This document shows, piece by piece, positions 43,401-49,910 of a stretch of 64,000 nt of DNA (position 1 is the first letter of the stretch; every line of letters begins with the position of its first letter). Position numbers and translations under genes: made by a program. The notes beneath the pieces were generated by a model. It made no database searches. It was given only the letters and a program-made list of their open reading frames with translations, and was not told the DNA's origin. The stretch comes from Burhinus oedicnemus (taxonomy: Eukaryota > Chordata > Aves > Charadriiformes > Burhinidae), in the NCBI GenBank assembly GCA_008921705.1, contig VFFE01007018.1:62001-126000 (forward strand). The letters are read 5' to 3'.

Positions 43401-45703
43401 GGGACCCGGAGCCTGTGTCCCACTGCAGGGTACGGGCGTCCCCGGGGAAGAGCCTGTTTGCAGGGTTCGGCCCGCGCTCTGCCGGGAGCTGCGGTCGTGT
43501 GCCAGCTCTGAGCAGGCCGGGGGCAGAAAGAGTCTTGGCAAATTTTTTCCGCCGTTGTCACGCTCAGCGTGCTCCGTAGGGAGAGCACCACCCTCCCGAA
43601 GAGTCCCTGGCGAAGCGCGACCTCACCTTGCCGGATGTGGCAAGCGTTGCCGTGGCTCCGCTGCGGCTGTCGTGCCACAAAGCTCTTGAGCAGAGTTGCC
43701 CTGGCACGGGTGTGCCACTGGGTACGGAGCCACCCGCGGAGCAAGGGGGACGGAGAGCCCAGCAGGAGCCCTGGCTTCTCCCACCGTCGTGCAGCAAGGC
43801 TGTGACTTTGGGGTCAAGGTCTCCCCACTGTTAATTACAATTAGCTGCAGTGTCTGTCACCTGCTTCCCCTAGTGCATCCGGAGGGCTCTGCAAATGCCG
43901 AGATGGGGATTGCTAACTGCAGGAGGGCAAGCCAGGGCGGAGGCACTGTGTGTTTGCGCAGCTCTGAAATGGCTTTCGTTAAATATTAATGTATAAAATG
44001 CCATCAGCTCTTCCCAGAGACATTCTCTTCTCCCATTAATATTTCAGGGCTCACACTCACGTAGCATACAGTTGCATGGCCATTTTTAAACAAATTGAGG
44101 CAAAAGTTTTCTTAGTCCTAAACCTGCACGTGGGCTTGCTCGGTGTCTGCCCTGGGATGCCAGGTGGGGCATGATGAGTGGCCACCTGGGAATTGCATAA
44201 AATGGCTGTGCCAGCACATCTTTTCTCCCTTTCTGCCCGTCCAGCGTGGGAAGAGCCTGGTGCTGTGGTCGGCCCCTGAAGCCATCCAGTATCACCACTT
44301 CAGTCCAGCCAGTGACGTGTGGAGCTTTGGCATCGTCATGTGGGAGGTCATGTCCTATGGCGAGAGACCCTACTGGGACATGTCCAACCAGGACGTGAGT
44401 CACCGGCAGCCGCGCGGTAGATGACGATGTTGCCATTGCTAATGGTGTGCAGGTGGCTCCGTGGCGCGCAGAGGAGCTGCTGCTTCTCCCCAGGCGGGGT
44501 GTGAGGAGGGCGGCTTGCCCAGGGGGGTCGCCTGCCATCTGCGTGGCAGCGCCTGACCCTGTTCCCTCGCCTCCTCTGCTACTGCAGGTGATGAAGGCCG
44601 TGGAGGACGGGTTCCGCCTGCCCGCCCCGGTGAACTGCCAGCCGCCCCTCCACCAGCTCATGCTCGACTGCTGGCAGAAGGACCGCAGCCAGAGACCCAA
44701 GTTCTCGCACATCCACAACATCCTGAGCAAGATGGTGCAGAGCCTGGAGCCCCCGAAGTGCCCCAGCTCCACGTGCACCAGGTGACCGCCCTCTTGCTTT
44801 GCTGCCTGTTGTTGTGCTTTGCCTGCCGGTTCCCACCTCGGGCATGCCATTCCCTGCTCCCTCCTCACTGCCCCATTTTGTTGGCAGGTCGCACAGCACG
44901 TCCATCCCCCTCGCCGAGCGTACCTTCTCAGCCTTCCCGTCTTTCAGCTCTGTAGGCGAGTGGCTGGAAGCAATAGAAATGGGCAGGTACAAAGACAACT
45001 TCACAGCTGCAGGCTACTGCTACCTGGAATCGGTGGCCAGGATGACAGCCCAGTAAGTGAACTGATTTCCTGGCTATAACCCCGTGTCGCTGGGTGCGGC
45101 GTGAGGGAGCGCTGCTTGGCAGTTACAGTCAGGCGTCGCTAAACAAGAGGACAGATCTTCCAAAACACGTCTGTGAGGGCTCGCTGGTGTGGGTTGGGCT
45201 CGGTGGGTCGTGCATCTCGGTTGCTGATTTTTGAAGCCGAGATTTAAGCCTGGAGTTTGTGACTTTAACCTCTTGTTTCTGACAAGGGTAGCGTTGCCTG
45301 TCGCTTCCAGAAAGCAGAGTCAAATCTCATGCGATTTACTGATAATCTGTGACACAGACAGCACAGGCTGGCAGCCGTCTCACACCTCTGGCATGTGTTA
45401 CCTCTGGATTCCCAGTCGGGGTCCGTATTGCTTTGGCTGGGACAACAGATTGGGATTTTTCACTCTGGCAGGTCCACAGTGGGCGGACAGTCTGAAACCT
45501 GCGCTGCCCTCGCCTGGGAGCAGTTGGTGTTGGGGCACTTCACAGTTAGGGCTGTTCTTTTGTGGCTGACACGGGGCTCGTTTTGCAGAGATGTCCTCAG
45601 CCTGGGGATCACGCTAGCGGAGCACCAGAAGACCATCCTGAGCGGGATCCAGACTCTCCGGGCCCAGGTGATCCAAATGCATGGCCGAGGCGTGCAGGTG
45701 TGA
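5777..45703 (+). CDS. EPHA10: EPHA10, ephrin type-A receptor 10 (17 coding exons, pseudokinase)
   Basis: Full coding span of a receptor of the Eph family. The spliced coding sequence is 2,997 nt including the stop, giving 998 residues, close to the roughly 1,000 of the human protein. Order: Leu-rich signal peptide (about 1-34), ephrin-binding domain and Cys-rich region (about 37-333), two fibronectin III domains (334-447 and 448-543), membrane helix (about 554-577), juxtamembrane segment, pseudokinase (about 636-895), SAM domain (about 925-990) and the C-terminus VQV, which resembles a PDZ ligand. It is assigned to EPHA10 rather than another EphA by close similarity across all exons and by the altered catalytic motifs: Gln664 for the beta-3 Lys, HKS for HRD and GFR for DFG. 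Sequons at Asn415, Asn441 and Asn478 fall in the fibronectin domains. It should bind ephrins at the cell surface without phosphotransfer. All junctions are in frame, with no stop or frameshift. Confidence 0.97.
5886..7093 (+). other. EPHA10: EPHA10 intron 1
   Basis: GT-AG intron of 1,208 bp. Its first part is a continuation of the CpG island and it becomes less GC-extreme after about 6,580. The acceptor is a pyrimidine tract ending ccctgcag at 7093. Long open frames across it are a by-product of the low stop frequency of GC-rich DNA, and no other feature is seen. Confidence 0.85.
7094..7158 (+). CDS. EPHA10: EPHA10 exon 2: start of the mature ectodomain
   Basis: 65 nt, the usual exon 2 size in Eph genes. 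It encodes residues 37-58, Val-Val-Leu-Leu-Asp-Ser-Lys then Ala-Glu-Leu-Gly-Trp-Thr, the hallmark start of the Eph ligand-binding domain. The acceptor is ccctgcag and the donor GGG/gtaagt. The exon begins in phase 1 and ends in phase 0. Confidence 0.96.
7159..8476 (+). other. EPHA10: EPHA10 intron 2
   Basis: GT-AG intron of 1,318 bp with donor gtaagt and acceptor tttccccag. No repeat, RNA gene or alternative exon could be recognised in it. Confidence 0.85.
8477..9146 (+). CDS. EPHA10: EPHA10 exon 3: ephrin-binding domain and start of Cys-rich region
   Basis: 670 nt, encoding residues 59-281. It begins Trp-Glu-Glu-Ile-Ser-Gly-Val-Asp-Glu and contains the diagnostic [21 protein letters not shown] and [10 protein letters not shown] motifs of the Eph ligand-binding jelly roll. 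Its end carries the first half of the Cys-rich (sushi/EGF-like) segment, with Met-His-Cys and Gly-Lys-Cys-Thr-Cys-Gly-Pro-Gly-Phe. The donor AGAG/gtaaaa is weaker than its neighbours, and read-through would add 46 residues before a stop at 9284-9286. Confidence 0.98.
12001..12016. repeat. Short inverted repeat (7-bp arms, 2-bp spacer)
   Basis: TGTAAAT and its exact complement ATTTACA are separated by AC, inside intron 3. It is a near-palindrome that also resembles back-to-back forkhead-type cores (TGTAAA/TTTACA). This is directly visible, but function is unknown and a match this short may be chance. Confidence 0.5.
17213..17228. repeat. A16 homopolymer in intron 3
   Basis: Sixteen consecutive A bases on the + strand. 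It could be the tail of an old retroposed copy, but the bases to its left show no recognisable element and no target-site duplication was found. It is annotated as a simple repeat only. Confidence 0.8.
19758..19776. repeat. Short CA-rich microsatellite
   Basis: An interrupted run of AC/CA dinucleotides with a central GC interruption, within intron 3. Short and imperfect; probably of low variability. Confidence 0.6.
22257..22272. repeat. 10-bp palindrome TGATGCATCA overlapping the palindrome CACATGTG
   Basis: TGATGCATCA at 22257-22266 is a perfect palindrome. It overlaps CACATGTG at 22265-22272, an E-box palindrome, so two dyad-symmetric protein-site-like sequences are fused within 16 bases of intron 3. 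Any regulatory role is a guess. Confidence 0.4.
25640..25795. repeat. Possible decayed sauropsid interspersed repeat
   Basis: The text around CTGGGTCAAACCAAAGG and, about 85 bases later, GGCCAGTGGCAGGCAAAGGATA followed by CCAGGGAAATGCAA resembles a widespread repeat of birds and turtles that I remember as having a CTGGGTCAGACCAAAGG block and a GGCCAGTG...GCCCAGGGAAAG block in that order. The copy is degraded, its family name is uncertain and its ends cannot be fixed. It lies just upstream of exon 4. Confidence 0.35.
25852..26007 (+). CDS. EPHA10: EPHA10 exon 4: Cys-rich EGF-like segment
   Basis: 156 nt, the standard exon 4 length of Eph genes, encoding residues 282-333. The product starts Ala-Cys-Leu-Pro-Gly-Phe-Tyr-Lys, continues Leu-Cys-Ser-Pro-Cys-Pro-Glu-His-Ser and Ser-Thr-Phe-Cys-Ser-Cys-Gln, and ends Pro-Pro-Ser-Ala-Ser-Cys-Thr. 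This keeps the six-Cys pattern of the family and agrees well with the EPHA10 sequence I remember from human. Acceptor gtcttttcag, donor ACAC/gtacgt; it starts and ends in phase 1. Confidence 0.96.
26008..26804 (+). other. EPHA10: EPHA10 intron 4
   Basis: GT-AG intron of 797 bp, donor gtacgt, acceptor ctgcttccag. Nothing else is recognisable inside. Confidence 0.85.
26805..27146 (+). CDS. EPHA10: EPHA10 exon 5: first fibronectin III domain
   Basis: 342 nt, residues 334-447. It starts Arg-Pro-Pro-Ser-Ala-Pro-Arg-Asn-Leu, contains [15 protein letters not shown], the Eph-type Cys cluster Trp-Cys-Gly-Arg-Cys ... Cys-Glu-Gln-Cys, and [13 protein letters not shown], the usual FN3 F-G region. N-glycosylation sequons are at Asn415 (Asn-Tyr-Thr) and Asn441 (Asn-Val-Ser). 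Acceptor ctgcttccag, donor GCAG/gtacag. Confidence 0.97.
27147..33911 (+). other. EPHA10: EPHA10 intron 5 (6.8 kb)
   Basis: GT-AG intron with donor gtacag and acceptor ctttttcag. No other gene was recognised. An AT-rich, conserved-looking block lies at about 29,250-29,640 and a T12 run near 30,589-30,600. A tRNA-like B-box at 30,184 was examined and rejected as a gene. Confidence 0.8.
33912..34036 (+). CDS. EPHA10: EPHA10 exon 6: second fibronectin III domain, first half
   Basis: 125 nt, the standard size, residues 448-489. It reads Ala-Pro-Thr-Pro-Val-Thr-Asp-Ile, then Ser-Val-Ser-Leu-Ser-Trp-Gln-Glu-Pro, and ends [12 protein letters not shown]. This is the canonical Eph FN3-2 pattern, with a sequon at Asn478. 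Acceptor ctttttcag, donor AAG/gtaggc, phase 1 to phase 0. Confidence 0.97.
34037..36040 (+). other. EPHA10: EPHA10 intron 6
   Basis: GT-AG intron of 2,004 bp. It holds a T29 homopolymer at 34,452-34,480 and otherwise AT-rich unique sequence to about 35,250, then GC-rich sequence. No exon or RNA gene was recognised. Confidence 0.85.
34452..34480. repeat. T29 homopolymer
   Basis: Twenty-nine consecutive T bases following TTCATTCATTCTTTC-like sequence, the longest homopolymer in the window. It could be the poly(A) tail of a minus-strand retroinsertion, in which case the body would lie to the right, but that sequence is not recognisable. It may also be an expanded simple tract. Confidence 0.9.
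36041..36203 (+). CDS. EPHA10: EPHA10 exon 7: second fibronectin III domain, second half
   Basis: 163 nt, the standard size, residues 490-543. It encodes [26 protein letters not shown] and [10 protein letters not shown], the last strands of FN3-2. Acceptor tatttcacag, donor GAGT/gtaagt, ending in phase 1. Confidence 0.97.
36204..37580 (+). other. EPHA10: EPHA10 intron 7
   Basis: GT-AG intron of 1,377 bp, donor gtaagt, acceptor cctcccgcag. No other feature recognised. Confidence 0.85.
37581..37689 (+). CDS. EPHA10: EPHA10 exon 8: transmembrane helix
   Basis: 109 nt, residues 544-579 plus two bases of codon 580. After Val-Ala-Ser-Ser-Glu-Gln-Asn-Pro comes an unbroken hydrophobic stretch of about 24 residues (554-577), rich in Val, Ile, Ala and Leu with Gly564 and Gly574, ending at Trp-Arg-Arg as the cytosolic stop-transfer. 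This is a single-pass type I helix. Acceptor cctcccgcag, donor GGAG/gtgagc, phase 2. Confidence 0.95.
37690..37943 (+). other. EPHA10: EPHA10 intron 8
   Basis: Short GT-AG intron of 254 bp, donor gtgagc, acceptor ttctcgttgcag. Confidence 0.9.
37944..37999 (+). CDS. EPHA10: EPHA10 exon 9: proximal juxtamembrane segment
   Basis: 56 nt, residues 580-598 plus one base. It reads [19 protein letters not shown], with the acidic patch and Glu-Leu-Tyr-Phe-His also found in mammalian EPHA10. Acceptor ttctcgttgcag, donor CATT/gtaagt. It is small, so the assignment depends on phase continuity with both neighbours, which is exact. Confidence 0.93.
38000..39411 (+). other. EPHA10: EPHA10 intron 9
   Basis: GT-AG intron of 1,412 bp, donor gtaagt, acceptor cttccctgcag. 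No other feature recognised. Confidence 0.85.
39412..39537 (+). CDS. EPHA10: EPHA10 exon 10: juxtamembrane segment and start of glycine-rich loop
   Basis: 126 nt, residues 599-640 plus one base. It contains [13 protein letters not shown], the Eph juxtamembrane motif in which the first tyrosine (Tyr607, 39435-39437) is kept and the second is Cys613 (39453-39455). It goes on to [10 protein letters not shown] and Ile-Glu-Arg-Ile-Ile-Gly-Thr-Gly. The exon ends ACAG before gcaagt, a GC donor. Joining to exon 11 rebuilds the loop Gly-Thr-Gly-Glu-Phe-Gly, which confirms the boundary. Confidence 0.96.
39538..41119 (+). other. EPHA10: EPHA10 intron 10, GC-AG type
   Basis: 1,582 bp intron with the non-canonical donor CAG/gcaagt and the acceptor gccgtgtag. 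Apart from C at position +2, the donor matches the U1 consensus perfectly, the usual profile of functional GC donors. No GT donor nearby would keep the conserved glycine loop. It contains a 30-bp-period direct repeat at 39,758-39,804 and an AT-rich stretch around 40,010-40,510. Confidence 0.9.
39758..39804 (+). repeat. 17-bp direct repeat, period 30 bp
   Basis: CCAAAAGCATCTCCTTG occurs at 39758-39774 and again at 39788-39804, with a shortened variant CCAAAAGATCTCC between the copies. It is an intronic tandem duplication within intron 10 with no known role. Confidence 0.85.
41120..41305 (+). CDS. EPHA10: EPHA10 exon 11: pseudokinase N-lobe
   Basis: 186 nt, the standard size, residues 641-702 plus one base. 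It completes the glycine loop (Gly-Glu-Phe-Gly-Glu-Thr-Cys) and encodes beta-3 as Val-Ala-Ile-Gln-Thr-Leu. The Lys that contacts ATP phosphates in active kinases is therefore Gln664, codon CAG at 41188-41190. The alpha-C Glu of Phe-Leu-Ala-Glu-Ala is present, followed by [15 protein letters not shown]. Acceptor gccgtgtag, donor AGAG/gtgagg. Confidence 0.97.
41306..42061 (+). other. EPHA10: EPHA10 intron 11
   Basis: GT-AG intron of 756 bp, donor gtgagg, acceptor tgtccgtgcag. No other feature recognised. Confidence 0.85.
42062..42123 (+). CDS. EPHA10: EPHA10 exon 12: pseudokinase hinge region
   Basis: 62 nt, the standard size, residues 703-723. It reads [28 protein letters not shown] is the gatekeeper/hinge segment and is close to that of active Eph kinases. 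Acceptor tgtccgtgcag, donor AGG/gtgagt, ending in phase 0. Confidence 0.96.
42124..42237 (+). other. EPHA10: EPHA10 intron 12 (very short)
   Basis: GT-AG intron of 114 bp, donor gtgagt, with a strong T-rich tract before the acceptor tttttacag. Confidence 0.9.
42238..42441 (+). CDS. EPHA10: EPHA10 exon 13: degenerate catalytic and activation loops
   Basis: 204 nt, residues 724-791. The catalytic loop is His-Lys-Ser-Leu-Ala-Ala-His-Lys (755-762) in place of HRDLAARN, so the base Asp is Ser757 (42337-42339) and the Mg-binding Asn is Lys762. The DFG motif is Gly-Phe-Arg (775-777, 42391-42399). The activation-loop tyrosine is Phe788 (42430-42432) in Thr-Ile-Phe-Ser-Thr-Met. The frame is open and flanking residues are well kept, so this is a pseudokinase and not a decayed gene. 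Acceptor tttttacag, donor ATG/gtaagc. Confidence 0.97.
42442..44244 (+). other. EPHA10: EPHA10 intron 13
   Basis: GT-AG intron of 1,803 bp, donor gtaagc, acceptor gcccgtccag. It mixes GC-rich segments with short AT-rich ones near 42,930 and 44,000. No exon or RNA gene recognised. Confidence 0.85.
44245..44394 (+). CDS. EPHA10: EPHA10 exon 14: APE motif and C-lobe
   Basis: 150 nt, the standard size, residues 792-841. It encodes Leu-Trp-Ser-Ala-Pro-Glu-Ala-Ile, so the APE motif is intact, then [18 protein letters not shown] and [12 protein letters not shown]. The C-lobe scaffold is thus kept although catalysis is lost. Acceptor gcccgtccag, donor GAC/gtgagt, phase 0 at both ends. Confidence 0.97.
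44395..44587 (+). other. EPHA10: EPHA10 intron 14 (short)
   Basis: GT-AG intron of 193 bp, donor gtgagt, acceptor gctactgcag. Confidence 0.9.
44588..44781 (+). CDS. EPHA10: EPHA10 exon 15: end of pseudokinase domain
   Basis: 194 nt, the standard size, residues 842-905 plus two bases. It reads [21 protein letters not shown], and Gln-Arg-Pro-Lys-Phe with the conserved subdomain XI Arg. It ends in the Pro/Cys-rich linker Glu-Pro-Pro-Lys-Cys-Pro that leads to SAM. Acceptor gctactgcag, donor CCAG/gtgacc. Confidence 0.97.
44782..44887 (+). other. EPHA10: EPHA10 intron 15 (very short)
   Basis: GT-AG intron of 106 bp, donor gtgacc, acceptor tttgttggcag. It is the shortest intron of the gene. Confidence 0.9.
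44888..45052 (+). CDS. EPHA10: EPHA10 exon 16: linker and first half of SAM domain
   Basis: 165 nt, residues 906-960 plus two bases. After a Ser/Pro linker and Arg-Thr-Phe-Ser-Ala-Phe-Pro-Ser-Phe comes [17 protein letters not shown], the first helices of an Eph SAM domain, then Ala-Ala-Gly-Tyr and Met-Thr-Ala. Acceptor tttgttggcag, donor CCCA/gtaagt; the split codon joins to Gln. Confidence 0.96.
45053..45588 (+). other. EPHA10: EPHA10 intron 16
   Basis: GT-AG intron of 536 bp, donor gtaagt, acceptor gctcgttttgcag. Nothing else recognised. Confidence 0.9.
45589..45703 (+). CDS. EPHA10: EPHA10 exon 17: end of SAM domain and C-terminal tail
   Basis: 115 nt including the TGA stop at 45701-45703. 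It encodes [15 protein letters not shown], the classic last SAM helices, then [11 protein letters not shown]. The terminal Val-Gln-Val is the same as I remember for human EPHA10 and fits a PDZ-domain ligand. Acceptor gctcgttttgcag. Confidence 0.97.
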
Positions 45704-47600
45704 AGCGGTTCCCCGCAGAGGTGCAGGGCACCGACCCGCCGCTCCCGGGGAGGAGGCAGCCAGCCGGCCCCGAACCGGACCAAATCTCTGAAACTTCGCG
45801 GTTTCAGGAGGGATGTAGGAATCACCGGGCTGCTGCCAAACAAGTCATTCCACGTGGCAAGAGAGCAGGGCTTCCCGTCCCCTGTGCTGGGGAAGCCAAG
45901 GATTCCTGGGACGTGTGGGGTGTGCCTAGGTGGATGTGGCTCTCCCTAGCACTGTTCTGTAAGATGAGTTGAACTGTAATGATGCCATTTCATATGGTAA
46001 TTAGGTTAACAGGGTGGATGGATGTTTGTGCACTGTCTTAATCCAGAGCTGACAGCATTTTCATATCTAGCATCCTACTGGTGAAATCCATGGGTATTTT
46101 TATACAAGCTGACATGTTCTAGCAATCCCACAAGGAGCTTTCATTGCTTTTATTTTTAGAGACCAGAGCACAGCTCACACCCAGCGCCCAACTTCTGGAA
46201 GGTGACTTTCCCCATCTGCTCTGCTGAAAGGAAACTCTTTCCCAGCCGGGTCCCTTCTGCTCCAAGAGTTACTTCACTGAGTCTTGATGCCACAGCTGGT
46301 GCACAAAAACAAATATTCGCCACTAAAGCGCAGAGCCAATGGTGCTGAATGTTTCTAAGGTTCTCTTGACGAGACAATTTCAGAGGAAGAAATGAACAGC
46401 TTTGATAAAGAGACCCATAGCCAAGAGAGGGCAAGCAGTGGAGCCCTTGGGCTGCCCTGCTGATGCTCTCAGCCTTCGCTGCCTTTTGTGCAGGTCCCGG
46501 TCCCTCATTTTACTGCCGGAGTCCAGAAGTGGGGCAGGAACTTATGGACAGGAGCCACAGCAGGCAGCGCTCTGCTGCCCACACACACGCTGAGCCCGCA
46601 GGCAGAGACCTGCCGCCCACGCGGGACCGATGCTACAGCATCTGTTGCTACTTTTGCCTCTCTTCCCTGCTTCCTGCCTCGCGGTTTTGCAGGCAGAGCG
46701 TCCCACGTCTTGCCTTTGCTGGCTTCCTGGGCAGCTGTGGTGGGCTCTGTCCCTAGGCTGCGGAGCTGACGGCAGAGCCTGGGGACTCCCTGCTGTCAGC
46801 TGAGCCGGAGCATCCCGCTCGGAGGTGTCCACTCTGCCTTGGAGCAGTAGATGGATGAGTGCTCTTCTCTCTCTTCCTCTGCAAAAGCTTCCAGAACTAA
46901 AGGTTTCTTGAACAGCACTTACTCAACGCGCAGCAGCAGAAAGGAACCTCCCAATTCTGTCAGAAAGGGGATGAAAACCTGGGAATTGGTTTGGAATCAG
47001 AGAGACAGTGGGCACGGCTGTGCCTCAGGTGGATGCTTCCCATGTCTGCTCTGGCAGTGTGCCTCTGGCCACTGGAAGGGCCACCTCAGCTGCGGTGAGT
47101 GCCCTCGCCCTCTTCCTCTGGTGCCTCATGCCGGGTTGGGAGCAGGGAAGGGAAAGGCAGCAGCCTGCCTGGAGCATCCTGCTCAACCGTGCCAGGGCTC
47201 AGTATTCCACTGCAGGTTGGCGGCTGGGCAGAGATCCGTGCCCAAGGGCTGCAGTGCCAGCGCACCCCACGGCACCCGCAGGCTCTGCAGCGGGGCGCAC
47301 CCCGGGTCTGGGTGTCCGAGTGGCCGCAGGGGCTGTGCCGAAGGGGCCGCGCATCCCAGCCAGACGCTGGGGCTCGGGCAGAACTGGCCATTGCATCCGT
47401 GGGGTCCCTGAAATCCTGCCGTGCAATCCAGGCAAACCAGGGCACATCGGCACTTTATTTTGTTGCAGACGGTAGCGCAGCACTGCCTGCTTCGCACGCT
47501 GGCGGTTCCCGCTGATGCAGGCCTGATCCCTGACGGAAGACATAAATAGCATCTGCTTCAGAATACAAGTTTCCTTGAAGTTAGTTAATTAAATGGGTCT
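45704..47600 (+). other. EPHA10: Probable EPHA10 3' untranslated region, end undefined
   Basis: The transcript must continue past the stop, but no AATAAA is found in the first few hundred bases. The first plausible hexamer I see is ATTAAA at 47588-47593, followed by T/G-rich sequence. If it is used, the 3' UTR would be about 1.9 kb. Part of this stretch is GC-rich and could equally be intergenic if a weaker signal is used earlier. Confidence 0.3.
47588..47593 (+). terminator. Candidate polyadenylation hexamer ATTAAA
   Basis: ATTAAA within TTAATTAAATGG, with T/G-rich bases (TTTTGTAGGCCTTTTATT) about 25-45 bases downstream. This is the commonest variant signal, but the sequence also fits the general TAAT-rich character of the region, so the call is weak. 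Confidence 0.2.
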
Positions 47601-49729
47601 TTGCAGCCTTGTACAGAGTTTTGTAGGCCTTTTATTATCATCTGTACGTATTGCAAGTGAATTATTAATGATGAAAGGCAAAGATTTACAAAGGGAATTA
47701 ATGCTGTGGGAGACGTTCACAGAGTGGCTGGAAATCTGTTCGAGTCAGATCCTCCTATTAACCTGCTCCGAGGGATGAGACTCTAAATGACGATTGAGCG
47801 CAGGGCCCTAAGGCAACCTCTTGCGAGGCCGGCACAGCATCTGCCCTGCCTGGGCGTCCTCCTTCCCTCCCGGTCCCGTGGTCAAGCCGAGTGGCAGGAC
47901 CGTGGGTGCTGGTGGCTGTCCTGGGCCCGCCGGCCTTTGCAGAGCGTGTTACTGTAGGCATCCAGCCTCAGTGAAGCCTCGGTCACGGTGGCTTCCTTTT
48001 CACCAGCCCTCGGGCTCTCCTGGCTCGGCCGTGTGGCCGGGCTGGGTCCAGGAGTGCTCAAGACTGACAAGATTTCATGTTTTTCATGTATTTTAGCTTG
48101 GTCGCATCAGAGATCAGAACTCTCTGCCTGAGCTTCACCGACCGGTGGTCTCAAGAAGGTGCCAGCTGATGTTGGTTTATCAGTTTTCTGCCCTGTGCCG
48201 GCGCTTCCAGGCAGTGCCGTGGCGAGCACCGCGCGCTCCCAGCGGCTCTCGGGTCCCAGAGCCCTGGCAGCGCAGGCTGGCAGGAGAAGGGCACCTTCCC
48301 CCGCGCAGGTCTTGAGCTCCTCGTCGCCAACACTTAGAGGAGCGGGAGCCGGCACAGACAGGCCTGTGCAGAGCCGGAGCCAGGACCGCTTGCCCGGCGG
48401 GACCGGGAGCTGCCGTGGGTCTGCGGGCGCGTGCCTGGCAGCGGGCGAGTGCTGGGCGTGCTCCGGGGAATTTGCTGTTCTCTGGGGTAAACAAGGTCTC
48501 TCCTTCCTGCCGCCTCTGCAGTTCAAGCAATGTTCCTCAATGTCACTCGGTTAGTTTTTTAATGGAAATAAGTTGTCTTTAAGTTTGGCCCGTGTCCGGT
48601 CTGGTTGGTCACTCGCCATCCTGCTGTTTCACACCCAGAAGAGTAACAACGGTGAACCGAAACCTTTATTTGGTAGGAATGCCAGATCCCAAGGATCAAG
48701 TGCAATTTGTCTGCTCTTTATGTTTACATTTTATCTATACAGAAAGTATATTATAGTTCTCTAGGCAGAGAGTTGAACCAACTTGATTCCGGATCCTCTC
48801 CCCCCCTCTCCCTGCTCTTGTCCCGTCTGCCGGGATTTCCAGCAGCTTCCTGCGTCGGGATGCTGGGAGCGGTGCTGGGAGGTCGCTGCTCTTGGGGCTT
48901 GCTCCAGGTTGGTGCAGCTGCTTTCAAAGATGTCTGGGGAAATCCGGGGCTTGGTGACAAGGTGACAGAGTGCTTCGGAGTCTGGGAAACAGACCCGGCT
49001 GTGAGCAGGCAGTGAGGCATTTCTCTTGAACCCCCCCAGAACAGACCCTGTCTCCAAAGTTAGGGATGCGAGGAGGGGCTGGCTCTGGGTGCTCCCATGG
49101 CTGCTGTCAGAGCTGCTGGGATCTGCTCCTTGGTCCCTCTGGACACTGCCTAGCTGGAGAAACACAGCTGCACGGCTTCTCTACAGTCATGGCAACTTCT
49201 CCTGGGCTCCAATGCCTGGTGGCTCGGGGCAGCCGCGTGTCCCTTGGGAAGCTGCCGTGGCCGCGCAGGCAGGGGTCCCTGCCTTCCCGCAGCAGCACAA
49301 GGCCGGCAGCCCCGCAGCCTCCCGTGCCGTCTGCTTGTGTCGTCCTGTGATGCTCACTCTGTGCTGGAGTCCTCCAAGTGGGAACGAGACCGTCTTCCAA
49401 TCATCTCTTAAGTGTTTCTTTCCCCCACTGAATTGGGCTCCCGTGCTACATTCTGTAGGACAATCAGAATCGAAGGTGTAATTTCTTCGTTTGCGTCTCT
49501 CTAGCTGTTCCCAAAAGAAATTCAGTGTTTAATTACTTTTCTGACTTACTCCGGTGAGGGACTCGAATGTGGCGTTTCAGAAAGCTGGTTCTTCCAGCCA
49601 GTACGGTTCTGCGGCTGGGACCGCGCTCTAACTCGGCAGAAACAAGAGATCTGCTTTCCTCATCTCTCCTTCAAGAAAGGGAAGAAAAAGCCCACAATGG
49701 AAGTACGCTTCTAGCATTGCAACAATGAA

Positions 49730-49910
49730 CACTTCTAATTGAGCTCCTCATCAACACTGAGGATAATAAAATGAGCAGATTAAGTTATAGATTGTTGTTA
49801 TGATTTTTAAAATGAGCTTGCATCCTCTCAGCACCTCTCTTTGGAGAAGTATTCAATGCCTTATAATTAAATTAATTAGCGGCACTGTCTGAAGCTGCTC
49901 GACCAAGGTA
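49730..49910. promoter_or_regulatory. Candidate conserved non-coding element
   Basis: AT-rich block in a GC-rich setting, with CTAATTGAG, GATAATAAAATGAG and a TAATTAAATTAATTAG cluster. Homeodomain-type TAAT cores repeat within a few tens of bases. Such composition is common in vertebrate developmental enhancers. Conservation cannot be seen from one sequence. Confidence 0.3.
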
